Below are positions 62,276 to 64,000 of a DNA stretch of 64,000 nt, piece by piece; within the stretch, counting starts at the first letter, position 1; each line of letters starts with the position of its first letter. The translations under genes were made by a program, and so were the position numbers. The notes below the pieces were generated by a model. It had not been told where the DNA came from and did no database searches. It saw only the letters and a program-made list of their open reading frames with translations. This DNA is from Polaribacter sp. IC073 (GTDB taxonomy: Bacteria; Bacteroidota; Bacteroidia; Flavobacteriales; Flavobacteriaceae), in the NCBI RefSeq assembly GCF_007997075.1, contig NZ_VORS01000009.1, positions 62,001 through 126,000 on the forward strand. Direction: 5' to 3'.

Positions 62276-62947
62276 CTATTTAAATATAGACCTATTTTGA
62301 TGTTTTTTAACGGCTTTTTTAGAAAGTACAATTCCTAGTGTTAAAGAAATAATTGCGCCAATCCACATTCCGGGTATAAAGTTTATAAATAAGAAAAAAT
62401 CATAAGCTCCATGAAAAAGGATTGCCAGCAAAAGACCTACTAAATTTAGTTTCACTTTATGTTTAGAAAACTTAGCTCTTCCCATAAAATACCCCATTAA
62501 AATGGCAAACGTAGCATGTGCAGGAACTGCTGTAAATGCTCTGGTAATTCCTGTTGCTGCTCCGTATTGATAGGTGTATAAAATATTTTCTAGAGCTGCA
62601 AAGCCCATAGAAACCATTACAGCGTAGACAATACCGTCAAAAGGCTCATTAAACTCTTTATTTTTTTGAGCATAGAATTTTACAACAACATATTTCGAAA
62701 ATTCTTCAACCAAAGCAACAACAATAAAAGCTTTTACAAATTGCTGAAAAATATTTTTTACATCTGTTAAAGGAATAAAAACGGAAGCAATGTAACCTAG
62801 AACAAACGTTAGAATAATGCTTACAGTTGCTCCCAACAAGAAGCTTTTAGTTAGAATACCTATTGGTTCTTTTTCGTATTTATCTTTGAAATAAATATAA
62901 AGAATAACAATTGTGATAGGTGCAATAGCTAATAGTAATAAACTCAT
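62276..62947 (-). CDS. PrsW family intramembrane metalloprotease
   Basis: 223 residues with about seven membrane helices. The PrsW motifs are VALVEEFSKYVVVKF, GFAALENILY, AVPAHATFAILMGYF and ILFHGAYDFFLF. The EE, E..N, H and H..D residues build the metal site. Family members cut membrane proteins such as anti-sigma factors. Its stop is 4 bases from that of the convergent pafA gene. Confidence 0.88.
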   Translation of the reverse strand: MSLLLLAIAPITIVILYIYFKDKYEKEPIGILTKSFLLGATVSIILTFVLGYIASVFIPLTDVKNIFQQFVKAFIVVALVEEFSKYVVVKFYAQKNKEFNEPFDGIVYAVMVSMGFAALENILYTYQYGAATGITRAFTAVPAHATFAILMGYFMGRAKFSKHKVKLNLVGLLLAILFHGAYDFFLFINFIPGMWIGAIISLTLGIVLSKKAVKKHQNRSIFK

Positions 62948-62994
62948 TTTGTAAAGATATCAAAAAGACATTTTGACTTTGCTAAATGTTCCGT

Positions 62995-63927
62995 TTAGTT
63001 TTTAGGTAGAAATACTTCCGCCATCATACAACGTGCACTTCCGCCTCCACAAGTTTCTATGGTGTCTAAAGAACTAGAAATAATTTTACAATGATTGTTT
63101 ATTTTGGCAATTTGACTTTGTGTTAAAGAATCATGAGCTGTTTTACTCATTACTAGAAATAGCTCGCCATTTGCACCACGAACTTGCAGCATATTTCCGG
63201 CAAAACTATGCATTTGTGCTTCTGTAATATCAATTACTTGTTTGCTATCTTCTTTTAAGTGTTTTAGCACATTCTTTCTCTCAGATTTATCATCAATAGA
63301 GTCTAAGCAAATTACGGCAAAAGTTTCTGCAACACACATCATAACATTTGTATGATAAATAACTGCTCTTTCTCCTGCTATAGTTTGGTTTGCTACAAAA
63401 ACGACTGGTGTATATTCAAAATCTTCACAAAACTCAATAAATAAATCTTCATCTGCTCTGGCAGACAAAGCACAATATGCTTTTCTATTTACTCTATCTA
63501 AAATAATACTTCCTGTAGCTTCTAAAAATAAATCTTCATGTTCTGCAGAAGTATAATCTACTATATTTTCTATAATAAATCCGTTTTTTTCTAATTCATT
63601 TAGAATATCATCTCTTCGTTCTAAACGTCTGTTTTCTGCAAACATTGGGTATAAACCAACGGTGCCATCAGAATGAAAAGAAATCCAATTATTTGGAAAA
63701 ATAGAATCTGGCGTATCGAATGTATCCGTATCTGAAATAACGACAACTTCTACTCCAAAACTTCTTAATTTAAAAACGTAAGCATCAAACTCTTCTTGTG
63801 CTTTTTTATTGATTTCAGCATTTTTTAAATCGATTTCTTCTTGAAAATAATTATTAACAGCTGTTTGTTCATTCATCCTAAAGTTAATAGGACGAATCAT
63901 TAAGATTGTATTTGTAGTTTGTTGCAT
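62995..63927 (-). CDS. ctlX: Citrulline utilisation hydrolase CtlX-like
   Basis: 310 residues, guanidino-group-modifying enzyme fold related to arginine deiminase and DDAH. It has DTPDSIFPNNWISFHSDG, HTNVMMCVAETFAVICLDS (catalytic His) and the C-terminal nucleophile in TCGGGSARCMMAEVF. The start MIRPINF with NEQTAVNNYFQ is typical of CtlX, which handles citrulline in Bacteroidota. The gene names rest on family resemblance. Confidence 0.88.
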   Translation of the reverse strand: MQQTTNTILMIRPINFRMNEQTAVNNYFQEEIDLKNAEINKKAQEEFDAYVFKLRSFGVEVVVISDTDTFDTPDSIFPNNWISFHSDGTVGLYPMFAENRRLERRDDILNELEKNGFIIENIVDYTSAEHEDLFLEATGSIILDRVNRKAYCALSARADEDLFIEFCEDFEYTPVVFVANQTIAGERAVIYHTNVMMCVAETFAVICLDSIDDKSERKNVLKHLKEDSKQVIDITEAQMHSFAGNMLQVRGANGELFLVMSKTAHDSLTQSQIAKINNHCKIISSSLDTIETCGGGSARCMMAEVFLPKN

Positions 63928-63946
63928 TTTGTAAATATATAAGCCA

Positions 63947-63980
63947 CAAAATTAGCCTTTTTTATGGTGATAATAATCAA
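63947..63980 (-). promoter_or_regulatory. Promoter of ctlX
   Basis: TAATTTTG (63947-63954) on the minus strand with TTG 23 bases further upstream; spacing slightly long. It would give a leader of roughly 15 bases. Nothing else is seen to the window end. Confidence 0.4.
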
Positions 63981-64000
63981 CTTGAATGTATATATTTTTT

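Overview
This window is a stretch of chromosome from a marine-type member of the Flavobacteriaceae (Bacteroidota), most like Polaribacter or Tenacibaculum. The grounds are: AT-rich DNA throughout; promoters of the Bacteroidota form (TTG, about 19-20 bases, TANNTTTG) and almost no Shine-Dalgarno sequences; a secreted protein with a type IX secretion (T9SS) tail; a PafA-type phosphatase; menaquinone genes; a zinc-free type B ribosomal protein L31; and the typical flavobacterial tamB/tsaD divergent pair. I see no rRNA, transposase, prophage, CRISPR array or replication origin. The naming to genus is inference.

Layout. 0.2-3.2 kb: a small thiol/electrophile-stress block (pirin, MarR regulator, Cys-less glutaredoxin-like protein, FMN reductase, OsmC), with shared CCAAGG-containing sites upstream of pirin and osmC. 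3.4-12.5 kb: eight co-directional genes that mostly lack names (coiled-coil protein, unknown protein, AAA+ ATPase, Nudix hydrolase, a DUF6638-like protein, three membrane proteins); this is the best candidate for an undescribed system. 12.7-17.7 kb: acyl-CoA carboxylase beta subunit, then pta-ackA. 17.8-21.3 kb: a T9SS cargo protein, yebC, and an unusual membrane protein joining a beta-sandwich sensor to a LuxR-type HTH. 21.3-32.6 kb: a long minus-strand run with menE, menC, menA, a CPBP protease, two bacterial PH proteins, a SPOR lipoprotein, an iron-sulphur electron-transfer pair, mlaD and a cell-wall amidase. 32.7-38.4 kb: lptD, a broken DUF3592-like gene, ridA, gap and pfkA. 38.6-49.8 kb: tamB, tsaD, a sulfatase-fold membrane enzyme, a DoxX-like protein, a YpdA-type reductase, a glutamate-synthase-domain protein and rpmE2. 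50-64 kb: glutaminyl cyclase, a beta-helix lipoprotein, an amidohydrolase, SDR, SprT-like protein, mannose-1-phosphate guanylyltransferase, DUF389, CIA30, tRNA-Lys, mlaFE, pafA, prsW and ctlX.

How it works together. Most of the window is housekeeping: acetate/acetyl-CoA metabolism, glycolysis, menaquinone synthesis, and outer-membrane building (LptD, TamB, MlaD with MlaFE some 29 kb away, amidase). The intergenic DNA carries several short repeat families. Three arrays of 7-bp CAGTNNN units each sit directly against a start codon. At least seven palindromic or conserved intergenic elements recur or resemble one another.
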